Shown here in pieces: positions 11,228 through 22,991 of a DNA stretch of 64,000 nucleotides. The DNA is from Monomorium pharaonis (lineage: Eukaryota; Arthropoda; Insecta; Hymenoptera; Formicidae): positions 23,177,979-23,241,978 of the forward strand of contig NC_050473.1 of assembly GCF_013373865.1 (NCBI RefSeq). The letters are read 5' to 3'. How positions within the stretch are numbered: the first letter of the stretch is position 1; the number at the start of each line of letters is the position of its first letter. The position numbers and the translations under genes are program-made. The notes below the pieces were generated by a model. It did no database searches and was not told where the DNA came from. It saw nothing but the letters and a program-made list of their open reading frames with translations.

Positions 11228-12000
11228 AATAAAAATATGGCCACATTGAAGGCAGTATCATAGAATTTAGTGATGGCCTGGTAATAGTGCCATCACATTG
11301 GTTGAACAATGATGAAACAAAATGCGCTTATCCTAATTTTCGGGATCCAGCAAAAATAAAAAAGGCTGTTGCGTCACAACAGCTTCCTGAGGATAACCCG
11401 AACTGGAAAATATACGATGTTCTAAGGATCTTCTATAAAACAAGTAAGATTTTTCAAAAATTTGATTATTTTCATTATTTGTAAATATGTCAATTTATCT
11501 TTTTTATGTCTCTATATTTTCGGATTCATACCAAAGAGCAAAAGACAACTTATTGCTTATTGCTGAGAAAATGTCAGATTTAGCAACTAACGAAAGTTCA
11601 GAAGATGAGACCAAAAGATGCGACAAAGAAAAAAAATTGAGACACATGCGAGCTAAAAAAAATAATGCTTCGTCGGAAGAGTGTGATGGATTCTATTCTG
11701 ATATAAGTCAGGAATTAACAAAATTATCATCCTTTCCGAAAGTTCCTGACAAATTAAATATTACAAAGAAAAAGATTCCTGCAAGTCAGAAGATAGTTCC
11801 ACCGCCATTATCATCTAACGTAGAACGATCAAAATCTGAATGCCAAAAAAGTCATGCTATACATACCAAAAGTTTACATCAAAAAGAGGCAATAAATAAA
11901 TACACAAAAGAGAAATATGTTAAGAATTCATCAGATGAAAATAACAACTTGCAAAATTTAAAGACTGCAAAATAAACGTCTACTAAAAGCAAGAACTTAA
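11228..12000 (+). pseudogene. DUF4806-associated accessory gene, copy A (5' part only)
   Basis: This is the downstream partner of the copy-A transposase, on the same strand. Exon 1 carries the N-terminal domain: ATG at about 11238 (MATLKAVS), a one-base loss near 11262, then IEFSDGLVIVPSHWLN, AYPNFRDPAKIKKAV and NWKIYDVLRIFYKT, ending at a GTAAGA donor near 11441. Exon 2 starts near 11523 (NSYQRAKDNLLLIAEKMSDL..) and runs, charged and low-complexity, to a stop at 11973. The expected acceptor reads TTTTCGG instead of TTTTCAG, so splicing is probably lost. Copy B (44.5-48.4 kb) has the same domain order and supplies the C-terminal DUF4806 exons missing here, where LINE B has been inserted. The function of this protein family is unknown. 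Confidence 0.7.
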
Positions 12001-12239
12001 TAACTGAAAAAAAAGGTTTGTAATTTAAAAAAATATTTATTTCTATATAAAAATTATTAGTTATATAGTTAATATAATATTAGTTTATTTCACTAGTTTT
12101 TGTTATAATTAGAGATAAGTGTGCACAAATTTTCTATGTCAGGACAGAATTGTAACAGGCCTGCGATAAAGGAAAACACCTTGCAGTATATAATATATTT
12201 TGAAGATATGTATAAGTAGTTAATACTATGTCGGTTCTA

Positions 12240-12535
12240 ACCCAGGGGCTCCGAGGGGGATGCGGGTGTGCGGGGGGGTACTTGTAGGCGCGGGGGTATG
12301 ACGTCACGCGAGGAGGGAGATTTCGCAGTGCGGAAATTGCTGACGCAGGATTTTCGGGTCCGCGACCCGGGAGCGGGAGAGGGGGAATCGGGGTCCGCGA
12401 CCGCCACCGCCGCCGCCGCGACCGCCGCTGCCGCCCGCCCGCCGTCCGCCGCCGGCTGCCACCGCCGCCGCCGCAGCCACCACCCGCCGCTGCTGCAGCA
12501 GCCATCGCCGCGGTGCTCGCTCTCTCCCTCTATTG

Positions 12536-12575
<40 letters not shown>

Positions 12576-12590
12576 GTCTCTACCGTGATG
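12240..12590 (+). promoter_or_regulatory. LINE B 5' leader with CRE palindrome, (CCG)n and (CT)n
   Basis: TGACGTCA (a perfect CRE/ATF palindrome) lies at 12299-12306 within GCGCGGGGGTATGACGTCAC. It is followed by a CCGCCGCC-rich stretch at about 12400-12510 and (CT)n at 12540-12572. The region starts just after AT-rich DNA of the previous element, as expected for an internal LINE promoter. A near-identical CRE block occurs at 51.77 kb. Confidence 0.55.
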
Positions 12591-12876
12591 GACGTGTCAA
12601 AGATCGCTCCGCAAATGCAGTTAATTTAAAGTGATTACGAAGTGAAAGAAAATTATAAAAAGGTGTCGTGGCTGTCAGAATACGCGTAAGGACCAAACAG
12701 GACCAAAGTTTTCTAGCGAGAGTGCGTGGATCTATGCGGAAAATCAGTATATTTTCCATGCGGGTCATACATGTCGCGACAGGTAGACATTTATAGTGAC
12801 GTGTATATTAATTAAAGTTACGTACGTGAGTGGGCGCCCGTATCGATAGGATCGGCATCAGCCGATACCTACTAAT

Positions 12877-14171
12877 ATGGTCGATGAATATGCGGAATAT
12901 AGATGTGCCGCATGTAAGAAAGAAATAAAAAGTCAGGTTGTGACATGTAAGTCATGTGTCAAACTTTTCTTCCATCCTGGATGTGCAAGTAAACATAAGG
13001 TGTATGACAGAAATCGAGAATATGTGTCTTGTCCTGGCCCATATAAGAAGTTCACAGTAGACAGTGAAAAAGATATAGATGTGAAAAAAACACCAATACA
13101 GACGGGAAGCGGAAGAGACGGGAAGTGGCGGATGCAGAGCGATAGGAGTCAACGTGGGCACGAAACGTGGATACGAAAATTGATTGGCTAGTAAGAACTA
13201 TGAGAGAGATGAAAGATGAAATGGCATGCAAACGAGAAATAAAAATGCTGATTAAAGAAACAGTGCAAGAGGAAATAAAAGCTATTAAACAAGAAATGGA
13301 AGACCTACGAAAAATAATACGAGGAGGAATGCAGGCGTCAGCGGAAAATGTGCGCGGCAGTTACAGTGAGGCAATAAAGAAAAAGAAGGAAAACATCATA
13401 ATCATCAAACCGAAGACTCAGCAAGAAAGTGAGACCACTAAAAAAATAATAAAAGATAAAGTTGATATTAAGAATATGCCAATGGGGATAACAAAGGTAC
13501 GAAAAGGAAGAGAAGGAACAGTAATTCTAGGATGTGAGACCGGAGAAGAAATAGATAAATTAAAAGATGTAGTACAGTCTAAACTAGGTGACAATTATAA
13601 TGTTACAGAATCAGTACAAAAAAAGCCGAAAATAAAAATTGTTAATATTAGCGAGGAAGAAATAGAGTTGGATGACGATGAGCTAATAGATACAATAAAG
13701 AAACAGAATAGTATTGGTGAATCTCGTATAAGCATAGTTCAGAAAATCCCGAAAAGAAAAAATATGGATGATAGTCAATCTAGAAGGAAAGGAAAAGAAG
13801 GTAGATCTTTAATAATTGAAGTAGATGAAGTAACACATGAATTGATGTTAAAAAAAGAAAAGTTGAATATAGGCTGGAGAAAATGTCCTGTGTTCAATCA
13901 CTTTAGCATAAAGAGATGTTTCAAGTGCTGGGGATTCTACCACATTGCAAAAAACTGTACGAGAGATGAAACGTGTCATAAATGTACAGGAAAGCATAAA
14001 GCAAGTGAATGTAGAGAGAAGCAGAACAAATGTGTAAATTGTATGTTTAAAATAAAAACATATAATTTAAAAATAAAAGACGATCATGATGCTCTGGATC
14101 CGGAATGCCCGACATACAAGAGGGCTATCGAAGAGGAGAAGAGGAGAAGTGGATGGGAAGCCAAAAAATAG
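12877..14171 (+). pseudogene. LINE B ORF1: PHD-like finger plus CCHC knuckles
   Basis: The start ATG at 12877 opens MVDEYAEYRCAACKKEI. Cysteines and a histidine spaced C-x2-C..C-x2-C..H-x2-C over residues 10-60 form a PHD/treble-clef-like finger. The frame ends at 13191, and the rest continues in an overlapping frame from about 13167, so one frameshift is needed. The middle is highly charged and probably coiled coil (EIKMLIKETVQEEIKAIKQE). Near the C-terminus are CFKCWGFYHIAKNC and CHKCTGKHKASEC, two nucleic-acid-binding CCHC knuckles, plus a third C-x2-C. This is the RNP protein of the element. The A-rich plus-strand codon use differs strongly from LINE C next door. Confidence 0.82.
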
Positions 14172-14222
14172 CAATTACAGAAAGAAGAGGATCAGATAAT
14201 ATATACAAACGCGCAAAGTTTA

Positions 14223-16866
14223 ATGGCACATAAGGACGAGATACAGCATCAGATTATGAAGAAATTAAATCCGGCAGTTATTGCATTGTCGGAGTCGAGA
14301 CTGATTGCGGAAATTGAAGACAGTGAAATAAGTGTACCGGGATACAGTGTGGTTAGATACAGTGTGGTTAGATGCGACGCGGAAAATAGAAATACAGGGG
14401 GAGTTGCTCTGTATGTAAGAGACGATATCAAGTATGAAATAGTAGTATTGAAAAAATTAGAAAGGATTGTGTGGTGCGTTGCAATAGAAGTAAAAGAGAA
14501 ATTGTTTAAAGGAGTGTTAATGGTAATATATCATTCACCGAGTGCGTCACATGGAGAGTTTATAGGATTCTTAGAGGAGATAGTAGAAGAATTAACAATA
14601 AAAGAAGAGTGTATAATATTAGGAGACTTTAATATAGATTGTATGACAGACTCTTATTATACAAATAAACTACTAACGACTATGCAAAGTCTAGGTATGA
14701 AGCAGTATGTGGATAAACCAACGAGAGTTACCGAAAATAGTAGAACAATTATAGATCTAGTTTTTGCGAATAAAGATATAAATGTAGAAGTCAAGTACGA
14801 ACCTAAGATAACGGATCATGCGTGGATAAAAGTTGTGATAAATACGAACAAGATTGTAAATAAATATAAAGAATTCAGTGGCAGGGATTATAGTAGATAT
14901 AATGCGGATGAGTTTATTAAGCTAGTGGAGAGTAATTTAGAAAAAGGATATGATTTAGATATTAATGAGTTAGATATTAATGTAAAGGCAAAGAATTTAA
15001 TTAATAGTATTGTAGATGCGCTAGACATCTCAGCACCTAAGAAAATTTTTAGAATACCAAAAATATGGGAAGGGAATCCCACAACTATGTGGAAATCATT
15101 AAAAGAAATTATTAGAGGAAGACCAATAGGCGCGAAATTTGTAGGAAACATAGATTTTGAAATATTAGATAATAATATAGAGTGTGATATAGCTGATAAA
15201 TTTAACTTATATTATATACAAAGTATTAAAGACATAATAAAATCTATAGATAAAAATTATACAACGAGCACAAATAAGAGAACTATTTATTGTATTGAAA
15301 AGAAGGGAGAGCTAGAAAAATTTGAATCAATTACGACAGAACAAGTAAGAAAAATCATTAGGGAATTACCAAAAAAGAAAGGTACAGAAGAAGGAATAAC
15401 TAGCGATCTATTAAAAACGGTATTTTGTGTCATAGAAAAGGAATATTGTGATATAATAAATAAGTCATTGAGTGAGGGTTGTTTCTTGAAAGAGTGGAAA
15501 ACATCCACGATAATTCCAATACCAAAAGTAGAGAAACCTAAGAGGGCAAGTGATTATAGGCCTATTAATATATTACCAATATATGAAAAAGTATTAGAGA
15601 TAATAGTTAAAAAGCAAATTGAGGTCTACCTAGAAAGTAATAATATTATAACGGAACATAAGTCGGGCTTTAGGAAAAATTATTCGTGTGAAACAGCAAT
15701 TCAAACAGTTATAGATGAATGGAAATTGATTATTTATTAGTGAGAGACAAATAGTAGGAGTTATTTTTGTAGATCTTAAACGGGCTTTCGAGACAATTGA
15801 TAAAGGAAGATTATTAGAGAAATTATACCAGTATGGTATTACAGGAACAGTTCTAGAATGGTTTAGGTCGTACTTAAAAGATAGAATGCAACAAATTCAA
15901 TTTAATGATAGATGGTCTAAGATAATGACTACGGAATACGGAGTGCCACAGGGTTCGGTATTGGACCCATTATTGTTTATAATATATATGAATGATATTG
16001 TTAACGTTTGCTTGGATATGTGTAATATAAAAATGTTTGCGGACGATACCTTAATATACGTAACAGGTGAGAGTAGTGCGGAAGTAGAGAGGAAATTGAA
16101 TATTGCATTTAACGTAGTGGAGGAATGGATGAATATTAATAAACTGAAGATGAATTCGGGGAAAACAAAATATATGTTAGTTAGAGGGATAAGAAAAGAA
16201 TTGAAAGGCAATACTACTGAGATGTTTGGATGGAAATGAGATTGAGCGTGTAGAAATAATAAAGTACTTGGGTATAATTATTGATGATAGACTTAGATTT
16301 AGCGGTCACTGTGATTACATGCTAAAGAAAGAAAATAGGGAAGAAGATAAGTTTTTTAAATAGAATAGGGAACTTTATCTCGGCTTACACTAGATATACA
16401 ATATACAAGACAATAATAGCACCTCACTTTGAGTATTGTGCGACGCTACTATTAGATATGGGAGATACACAGTTAAATAGGCTCCAAAAAGCGCAAAATA
16501 GAGCTATGCGAGTCATATTGCAATGTAACAGACGTACCAAAGTTAAATGTATGCACCAAGCGTTGCAATTTATGACCATAAGACAAACGCTGTTATTACA
16601 ACACGTGCATATTTATTTTTAAGATTTTAAATAATATGATGCCGGAGCAATTTAGTAATAGACTTAGAATAGTAGAGGGTGAACGCGAAACTAGGCAGAC
16701 AGGGGATATTGTTATTGAATTTCGAAAAACAAGAAGCGCGCAAAAAAATTTATTTTATGAGGGTGTGTTAATGTATAACGCATTACCACCCGAAGTTAAA
16801 CATTGTAATCGTTTAGAAATGTTTAAACGAATGCTAAAAGAGTTTGTTTTTAATGATGTAGCATAA
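14223..16866 (+). pseudogene. LINE B ORF2: endonuclease-reverse transcriptase
   Basis: The endonuclease opens at 14223 (MAHKDEIQHQ..) with IALSESR (catalytic glutamate), IILGDFNID, TIIDLVFAN and ITDHAWIKV. A 15-bp tandem duplication at 14341-14372 repeats YSVVR in frame. RT motifs are RPINILPIYEKVLE, VDLKRAFETID, GVPQGSVLDPLLF, the FADD box in MFADDTLIYV, and LKMNSGKTKYMLV. The reading frame breaks near 15738 (stop after ..DEWKLIIY), near 16235, and again at about 16340-16620. The C-terminus returns at 16636-16866 with NLFYEGVLMYNALPPEVK. All catalytic motifs are present, so decay looks fairly recent. No RNase H is seen, unlike LINE A. Confidence 0.85.
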
Positions 16867-16913
16867 AATTGTATATATATGTATTGAAAATAGCTGAGAA
16901 AGCTAATAAAAGA

Positions 16914-17164
16914 TCAATCAATCAATCGATCGATCGATCGATCGATCGATCGATCGATCGATCGATCGCTCGCTCGCTCGCTCCCTCACTCGCTCACTCG
17001 CTCACTCGCTCACTCCCTCACTCCCTCACTCCCTCACTCGCTCACTCGCTCACTCGCTCACTCGCTCACTCGCTCACTCGCTCACTCGCTCACTCGCTCA
17101 CTCGCTCACTCGCTCACTCGCTCACTCGCTCACTCGCTCACTCGCTCACTCGCTCACTCGCTCA

Positions 17165-17234
<70 letters not shown>
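16914..17234. repeat. Compound microsatellite (ATCG)n-(CTCACTCG)n-(CT)n
   Basis: (ATCA)n and (ATCG)n at 16914-16968 pass into (CTCG)n, an 8-bp CTCACTCG array to about 17168, and a pure (CT)n run to 17232. It starts as the tail of LINE B and ends exactly where the leader of LINE C begins. The long serine/leucine-rich open frame across it is an artefact. Confidence 0.95.
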
Positions 17235-17235
<1 letters not shown>

Positions 17236-17768
17236 GAGTACAGCATGTGGACGCACTTTTCTTCGCTCTGTAATTTTGCGCTTTTATTGCTGGTTCTTGC
17301 CCTTCGGGACTTTCTTTTTGCATTTACACGGTCAAGGGCACACTTTCTTGACACTTTCCTCTTAAGGTGAGTGTCCACTCATCTTTATTACACATGCTAC
17401 ATTAAAATTTCTGTTTCGGACGCACCGTTATACTTTGGAGAACTTCTCCTGTCCCGTCATCTTCACTGGCTATCTCTCTTTTGCGCACGCGCTACCTCCG
17501 CCTGCTGCCTCTCTCTGTGCCTCATCGTGCTGCCGGGTCTCTGTCTTGCCTCCGCGGCGTGTGCTCTGCGTGATTTATGTGTCTACTGGGTGTTCAGTTT
17601 GAACTTTTTCGTTAAAATAATGACAGCGTAGTGTTAACTGTGACTTTCTTCGCCTATCCGTGTGGATTTCAGGTTCAGGTTTAGCTTTACACACTGTGAC
17701 CGCTTTCTATCACGTCGTCTAGTACATAGAGTTTTCGGGTCATATTCAGTGCTTATTGAATCTAACTT

Positions 17769-18778
17769 ATGTCACCCGTGTGCGCCAAGTGTAAGAAGGC
17801 GATTGCGACCGCGCTAGTTGAGTGTGCATGTAAGCGAACGTTCCATCCTGGTTGTGTTAAATCATACTCTGTTACTAAGTATGCCGATGCGTGTTGCAAG
17901 TCGCTCTCTTCATCTCTGAGTCTTTCTCTTACTCCTGTGGCTGACAATAATACATTTTTCACTTTCAATTCTGCCGGTATGTCTGCGTCCGGGAGTGACG
18001 ACACTCGATCGCTGCGGCGATTGCAAGCGGCAGCAGAGACGCCCATGTCTAATGCTTCCATCGGAGAGCTATTGCTTAAATTGAGTGATCAGCTAAGGGA
18101 GTCAGAAGCTAGGTTTACTGTTTTTGCGGATGAGCAGCGACGCACTAATTGCGAACTAAATGATAAATTAAATCTGCTTAATAGCATAGCGAGCAATGTA
18201 GAGCGTAATAGCGGATTGTTGCGTTGGAGCATCAATGTACTGCTCTTGCAAACGAGGTGCGTAGCCTGAAGTCTGAACATAGGCCTGTATCCGATCAATC
18301 CGATAATTCGCTCATTCTGTCCGGCGTCCCAGCTACAATGCCCATCACTCCAATGGCCTGTGCTCGCAACATGTTTACGGCTTTCGAAATTCCTGAACTG
18401 TCGTGTCACATTTTGGATGCAAAAATTATTCGCAAGACTCAATCTGTGATAGCTAGCGATCGACCGTTGCCTGTTTCCGTAACTGGCTCGATTATTGTTA
18501 CTTTGACCTCGCGTGCGGCTCGTGTTATAACTAAAAAGCGTGTACGACGTGTGCTTCTTCAGAGGGACATTTGTGGTAATGACTCCGATCGTGGTGTTTA
18601 CGTGAATGAGCTTCTCCCTAAAAATACATATGAGTTACTTAAGATTACTAAAAACATTGCCAAGGAAAAATCTTATAAGTATGTTTGGGTTAGGGACGGC
18701 CATATTCGCGTTAGGCGTTCCGACGGTGAACCGATTGTTCATATTGACTCTGAAACGGATTTGGATAGGCTCATTTGA
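17769..18778 (+). pseudogene. LINE C ORF1 with PHD-like finger
   Basis: The start ATG at 17769 gives MSPVCAKCKKAIATALVECA with C-x2-C..C-x-C..H-x2-C spacing, a truncated PHD/treble-clef finger like that of LINE B ORF1. Residues about 85-150 look coiled coil (LLLKLSDQLRESEARFTVFADEQ). The frame is lost between 18224 and 18269; the next frame carries the C-terminal folded part (SLILSGVPATMPITPMACA, then ITKNIAKEKSYKYVWVRDGH) and ends at 18778. No CCHC knuckle is visible, in contrast to LINE B. The protein would bind element RNA. Confidence 0.78.
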
Positions 18779-18823
18779 CGTGCACATCCTATTCTCTCTT
18801 TGGCACCTGTCTCATGTGGTGAT

Positions 18824-21677
18824 ATGGATCCCAAGCATCAGTTACGCATTGCTCAATTTAATGCAAACTCCCTTCGTGGCTATATCGATGTTATTCAATT
18901 GCATTTCAGTAGTGACATATATCATCTCATCTCAGTCTCCGAAACTTGGCTTAACGCGAGCATTTCTGATGACTTTGTTGCCATTGATGGTTACTTCCTG
19001 ATTCGCAACGATCGTATTGGCCGGATGGGCGGTGGTGTTGCTTGCTACGTCCATAAATCGCTTGGAACTTCCATTGTTGCCATGTCTGACAGTGGTCATG
19101 TAAACGATCCGGAATATCTAATTATCGACATTCGCTTACCGCATAACGATTCCGTCTTGTTCGCATCCATTTACAGGAGACCCAAAGGCTGCTTCCTTCA
19201 CGACTTTGTTGCATCGCTTACCAGCTTTTCTCATTTGTATAAAAATATAATTATTGGAGGCCATCTTAATTGTAATCTGTTGACTAACCAAGTAGAAGCA
19301 TCTTATCTACGTGACCTTACGTATAGCCTGTCTCTTCATATCGTTCACTCTGATGCCACTTTTCACACGGCTACTTCTGACTCGTGGCTCGATGTCTTGA
19401 TTGTTAATGACCGAGATGAAATATTATCTTTTTCTAAATCATCATGTCCCTTTATTGCGGGCCACGACTTTCTTTCTCTCTCGTTCTCTATCAAGACTTT
19501 TATCAGCACCGAGCGCTCCATTCTGCGGCGCTGTTATAGACGCATTGATAATTCTGAGTTCCTCTAGCTCCTCAGTGCTAATGTTGAGCATGTTTCTGCC
19601 ACATGTACTATTTTGTCCGACAACGCTATTGTTAACAAATCATGCGCAACGCTTTCTAACGTACTTTGTAATGCGCTCGATGTCTGTGCACCCGCCCGCG
19701 CTTTCGTGATTAGGAGGCCGCTGGCACGATGGCTGACTGATGATTTGAAAAGTCGTCTTCGTGCTCGTAACGGTATGTACAAGCAGGCTAAGCGTTCATG
19801 CAGTCTGCTTGGTTACTTGAGATACAGACATTTTAGGAATCAGCTAAACTCCGACATTAAACGTGCAAAAAGTGAATTTCTTGTTGACTCTCTGGACAAT
19901 ATTGATGATCCGGTTAAGTTATGGAGAGAACTTGCCCGTCTTGGTCTTGTAAAGTCCACTTTAGTTTCCCCTCTTCATTTATTTACCTTATCCCAGTTAA
20001 ATTCGTATTATGTCTCTGTCTCCTTCGATTTGCCATTGAGTCATTCTGACCTCAGCTCAGCCATTTCATCCTTTACCTGTCCACCCATACGCCCAGAGTT
20101 TTCGTTTTCTCCTATCACTGCTAGTATGATTTATAAGCTTATTGTTGCCAGCCCTTTTCACTCTTACGCTTCTGGAGTTGACGGCATTCCTCTCTTTGTT
20201 CTACGCATTGCTTGGCCGTGCATCTCGTCCTGGCTTACTGAGCTTTTCAACAAATCGTTGAAATTCTCTTCTTTTCCTACTGCTTGGAAACGTGCCCTTA
20301 TTCGTCCGCTTTCTAAAATCGGTAAACCGATGTCCCCTTCTGACACTCGACCAATAGCCAATCTGCCAGCGATGTCTAAACTCCTTGAAAGAATTGTGGC
20401 TGATCAAATGGTGGATTATTTAAACGAACATAATCTGTTTGATCCAAGGCAATCTGCATATCGCTCTAGCCATAATACACAGTCTGCTTTATTGCGTGTT
20501 TGCAATGACATCAAGGAGGGAATGGACACCGAATTTGTTACCATCATGGTACTTTTCGATTTTAGTAAAGCGTTCGATACTGTTCCGCATCTTCTTCTTC
20601 TCACCAAGCTTAAAAAATACGGTTTTTCTGATGCGGTGATCATGTGGTTTTATTCATACCTCACCAGCCGTTCCCAAGCGGTAATTGACGATGTTGGAAT
20701 CTGCTCAGAATGGCTTCCTACTTTCTTAGGAGTTCCTCAGGATTCTGTGCTGGGTCCCTTATTATTCTCCCTTTTTATCAATGACATTAGCAATTCTTTG
20801 TCCTTCTCAAGTCATATGCTTTTTGCTGACGACTTGCAGATTTATCTTTCCTGCTCTCCTAAAGATATTCTGCGTGGCCTTGAATTAATATCAAGAGATG
20901 CTGAGGCTATATCCAAATATGCTGTAGTAAATGGCCTTAAATTAAATCTTACCAAGTCCAAGTCGATCATCTTTGCTAGCCATGCTTACTCCAATTATAT
21001 TGACACTTCCCTTCTTTTTCCAATTACTGTCGACTCTACACTTTTGAGTTTTGTTAGTGAAGAATCTGGGTGTAATTTTTCCCTCCAACATGTCATGGAG
21101 TAAACATGTCAGACGAGTCTCTAGAAATGTTCATTTTGCCTTGAATAAGTTAAAGTTCAACAGGAACTCTCTTTCAACTGAGCTTCGAATTAAACTCGTG
21201 AAAATTCTGATACTGCCTCATATCGACTACTGCTGTTTGGTCTATCACGGACTGAGCAACGATTTAAATATCAAGTTGCAAAGACTTGTAAATTGTTGCA
21301 TTAGATTTATCTTTAGTTTAAGGCGAGATGAACATATCACACCATTTAGACGTCGTCTTGAGTGGCTTTCCGTTCATAACAAGAGGCTGTTCTTCATTGG
21401 TTGTCTAATTTACCGCATTCTCAATCATCAGTCTCCCTCTTATCTAAGCGAACTCTTCATTCCTCTTGATCCTTCATTAAGAAGATCTAATCGCACATCG
21501 ACATCATCACATATTTTTCACATTCCTAGTCATAGAACTACTTCTTATCAAAATTCCTTTCATTTAACTGCGATTTATTTCTGGCATTCTCTTCCGGACA
21601 ACATTGTTTCCGCTCCCTTACTGGCATCTTTCAAGACTCTCCTTCGATCATTTCTATTGGCATCGGAGTCAGCTTGA
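18824..21677 (+). pseudogene. LINE C ORF2: endonuclease-reverse transcriptase
   Basis: The start ATG at 18824 gives MDPKHQLRIAQFNANSLRG, a classic endonuclease N-terminus, with SVSETW (glutamate). The motif normally read as GGDLNCN is GGHLNCN here, replacing a catalytic aspartate. RT motifs are RPIANLPAMSKLLERIV, FDFSKAFDTVPH, GVPQDSVLGPLLF (G to D next to the PQ) and MLFADDLQIYL. A stop at 19565 (after NSEFL) separates endonuclease from RT, which reads on from 19613. A second shift near 21050-21100 leads to the C-terminal frame ending in FWHSLPDNIV at 21677. ORF2 starts 45 bp after ORF1 ends. Confidence 0.87.
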
Positions 21678-22045
21678 TCTGTGCCGTACGCCCGTTTGCT
21701 GTTATTTTTATTTTTATTTTTTATTTTTTATTTTTTATTTTTATTTTTATTTTTATATTTATTTCTACATTTATTGTACTTTATTTACTTTTTTTCCCTA
21801 TTTTCACGCTTACTCTCGATCTTGGTCTTGCTAATAACTCGTCCTTCTTTGCGTTATACTGTTTCAGCTTTAGTTTTATATTTAGTTTTTAGTTAGGTTA
21901 GATTAGACTAAGTTAATACTTCTGTATTCTTTGTAGCGTTTCATTTTTCTGCGTTTTACTTACTTTTTGTTTTTGATGTTTATCTTTACTCCTTGTAACT
22001 TATACTTTGCCCTTTAGCCTATGCTTGGGCATAATAAATCTCTCT
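21678..22045 (+). other. LINE C 3' UTR
   Basis: A (TTTTTA)n-like run at 21705-21765 is followed by T-rich sequence and TAGGTTAGATTAGAC near 21895. The element ends with CCTATGCTTGGGCATAATAA and TCTCTCTC, a 3' end typical of CR1-group LINEs. Confidence 0.6.
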
Positions 22046-22520
22046 CGCGGAGAGAGAGGAGAGCGAGCGAGAGAGCAGAGAAGAGAGAGAGCGCCGAGTA
22101 GCTCCCCGAATAGAAGAAAAAGAACGAAAGATAATAACGAAAGACGAGAAGGATACTCAGAGAAGAGAAAGAGCAAGCTAAAGAAAAGAGAAAGCTCGAG
22201 GAGAAGGAGACAGACTCTCCTCCAGCATACTATAGCCAGCACGACAGAGGAAGAGAGCGAGAATCCCGCCCTCTCCTCCGCCCACGCGATAAGATCATCT
22301 CCCTGCGAAAGTCTCCACTAGCCAAGATCCCTCTCCCTCCCTCTCCCCTCCCTCATCCCGCTCCCTCTCCCTCTCCCTCTCCCTCTCCTCCCCTCCCTCT
22401 CCCTCTCCCTCTCCCTACCCTCCCTCTCCCTCCCTCCTCTCTCCCTCTCCCCCCCCTCTCTCTCTCTCTCCCTCTCTCTTTCTCCCTCTCTCTCTCTCTC
22501 CTCTCTCTCTTACAGAAACA
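22046..22520. repeat. Purine- then pyrimidine-rich low-complexity DNA
   Basis: GA-rich sequence at 22046-22260 is followed by (CCCTCT)n/(CT)n at 22325-22510. Open frames through it are Arg/Glu/Ser repeats without any domain and are rejected. 22520-22630 is short unique sequence without a visible gene. Confidence 0.85.
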
Positions 22521-22634
22521 CGGTAGACACACACATCACGTGTAGCAATCAGCTAGTTGCAGCGTCCGACGGCCGGCGATCCGAAACAACTTTGGATTAT
22601 TACAATGATTTTAAGAAACACGTATTCCTAACAT

Positions 22635-22941
22635 AATTCCAAAACAATCTTTTCTTTACCAAAATTTTATTTAAAGCATAATTTTATGTTATAAGATAAA
22701 ATAGTTAGCAACTTACGCAGTGGTAATCACCCGTTAGCTGACGCGGATAGTCAGCCGCGCCCGCGTTACGCTCGTGACGCGCCGCCCCTGCCTGCCTTCT
22801 GTACTCAACGCGTAATTCGTTAACTATTTGGCTTATAATTCAAAAACTACGCTTCAAATAAAATTTTGGTAAAAGAAAAATTGTTTTAAATTTGCGTCAG
22901 GAATACGTCATTTTACGGACCTAATGTTATTTTGAATGACC

Positions 22942-22991
<50 letters not shown>

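Larger units (their letters stand above)
12230..16910 (+). mobile_element. PHD-finger LINE (LINE B), Jockey/CR1-type, broken
   Basis: The order is a GC-rich leader (12230-12876), ORF1 with a PHD-like finger and CCHC knuckles (12877-14171), ORF2 with endonuclease and RT (14223-16866), then a short 3' tail ending in (ATCA/ATCG)n repeats. It is full length but carries several frameshifts. The 3' microsatellite tail and PHD-like ORF1 fit the CR1/Jockey group; the exact clade needs a tree. Confidence 0.87.
17235..22048 (+). mobile_element. PHD-finger LINE (LINE C), CR1-type, broken
   Basis: Leader 17235-17768, ORF1 17769-18778, ORF2 18824-21677, 3' UTR to about 22045 ending GGGCATAATAAATCTCTCTC. 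It has its own T/C-rich base composition, unlike the A-rich LINE B. The 5' end abuts a (CT)n tract and the 3' end is a TCTC repeat, suggesting insertion into or priming from a CT-type microsatellite. It is almost intact except for one frameshift in ORF1, a stop at 19565 and a frameshift near 21050. Confidence 0.88.

Noticed and set aside
16869..17237. 122-codon open frame rich in Ser-Leu-His repeats
   Set aside because: It is a translated microsatellite, (CTCACTCG)n and (CT)n.
22007..22321. Arg/Glu-rich open frame
   Set aside because: It arises from purine-rich low-complexity DNA; no motif is seen.
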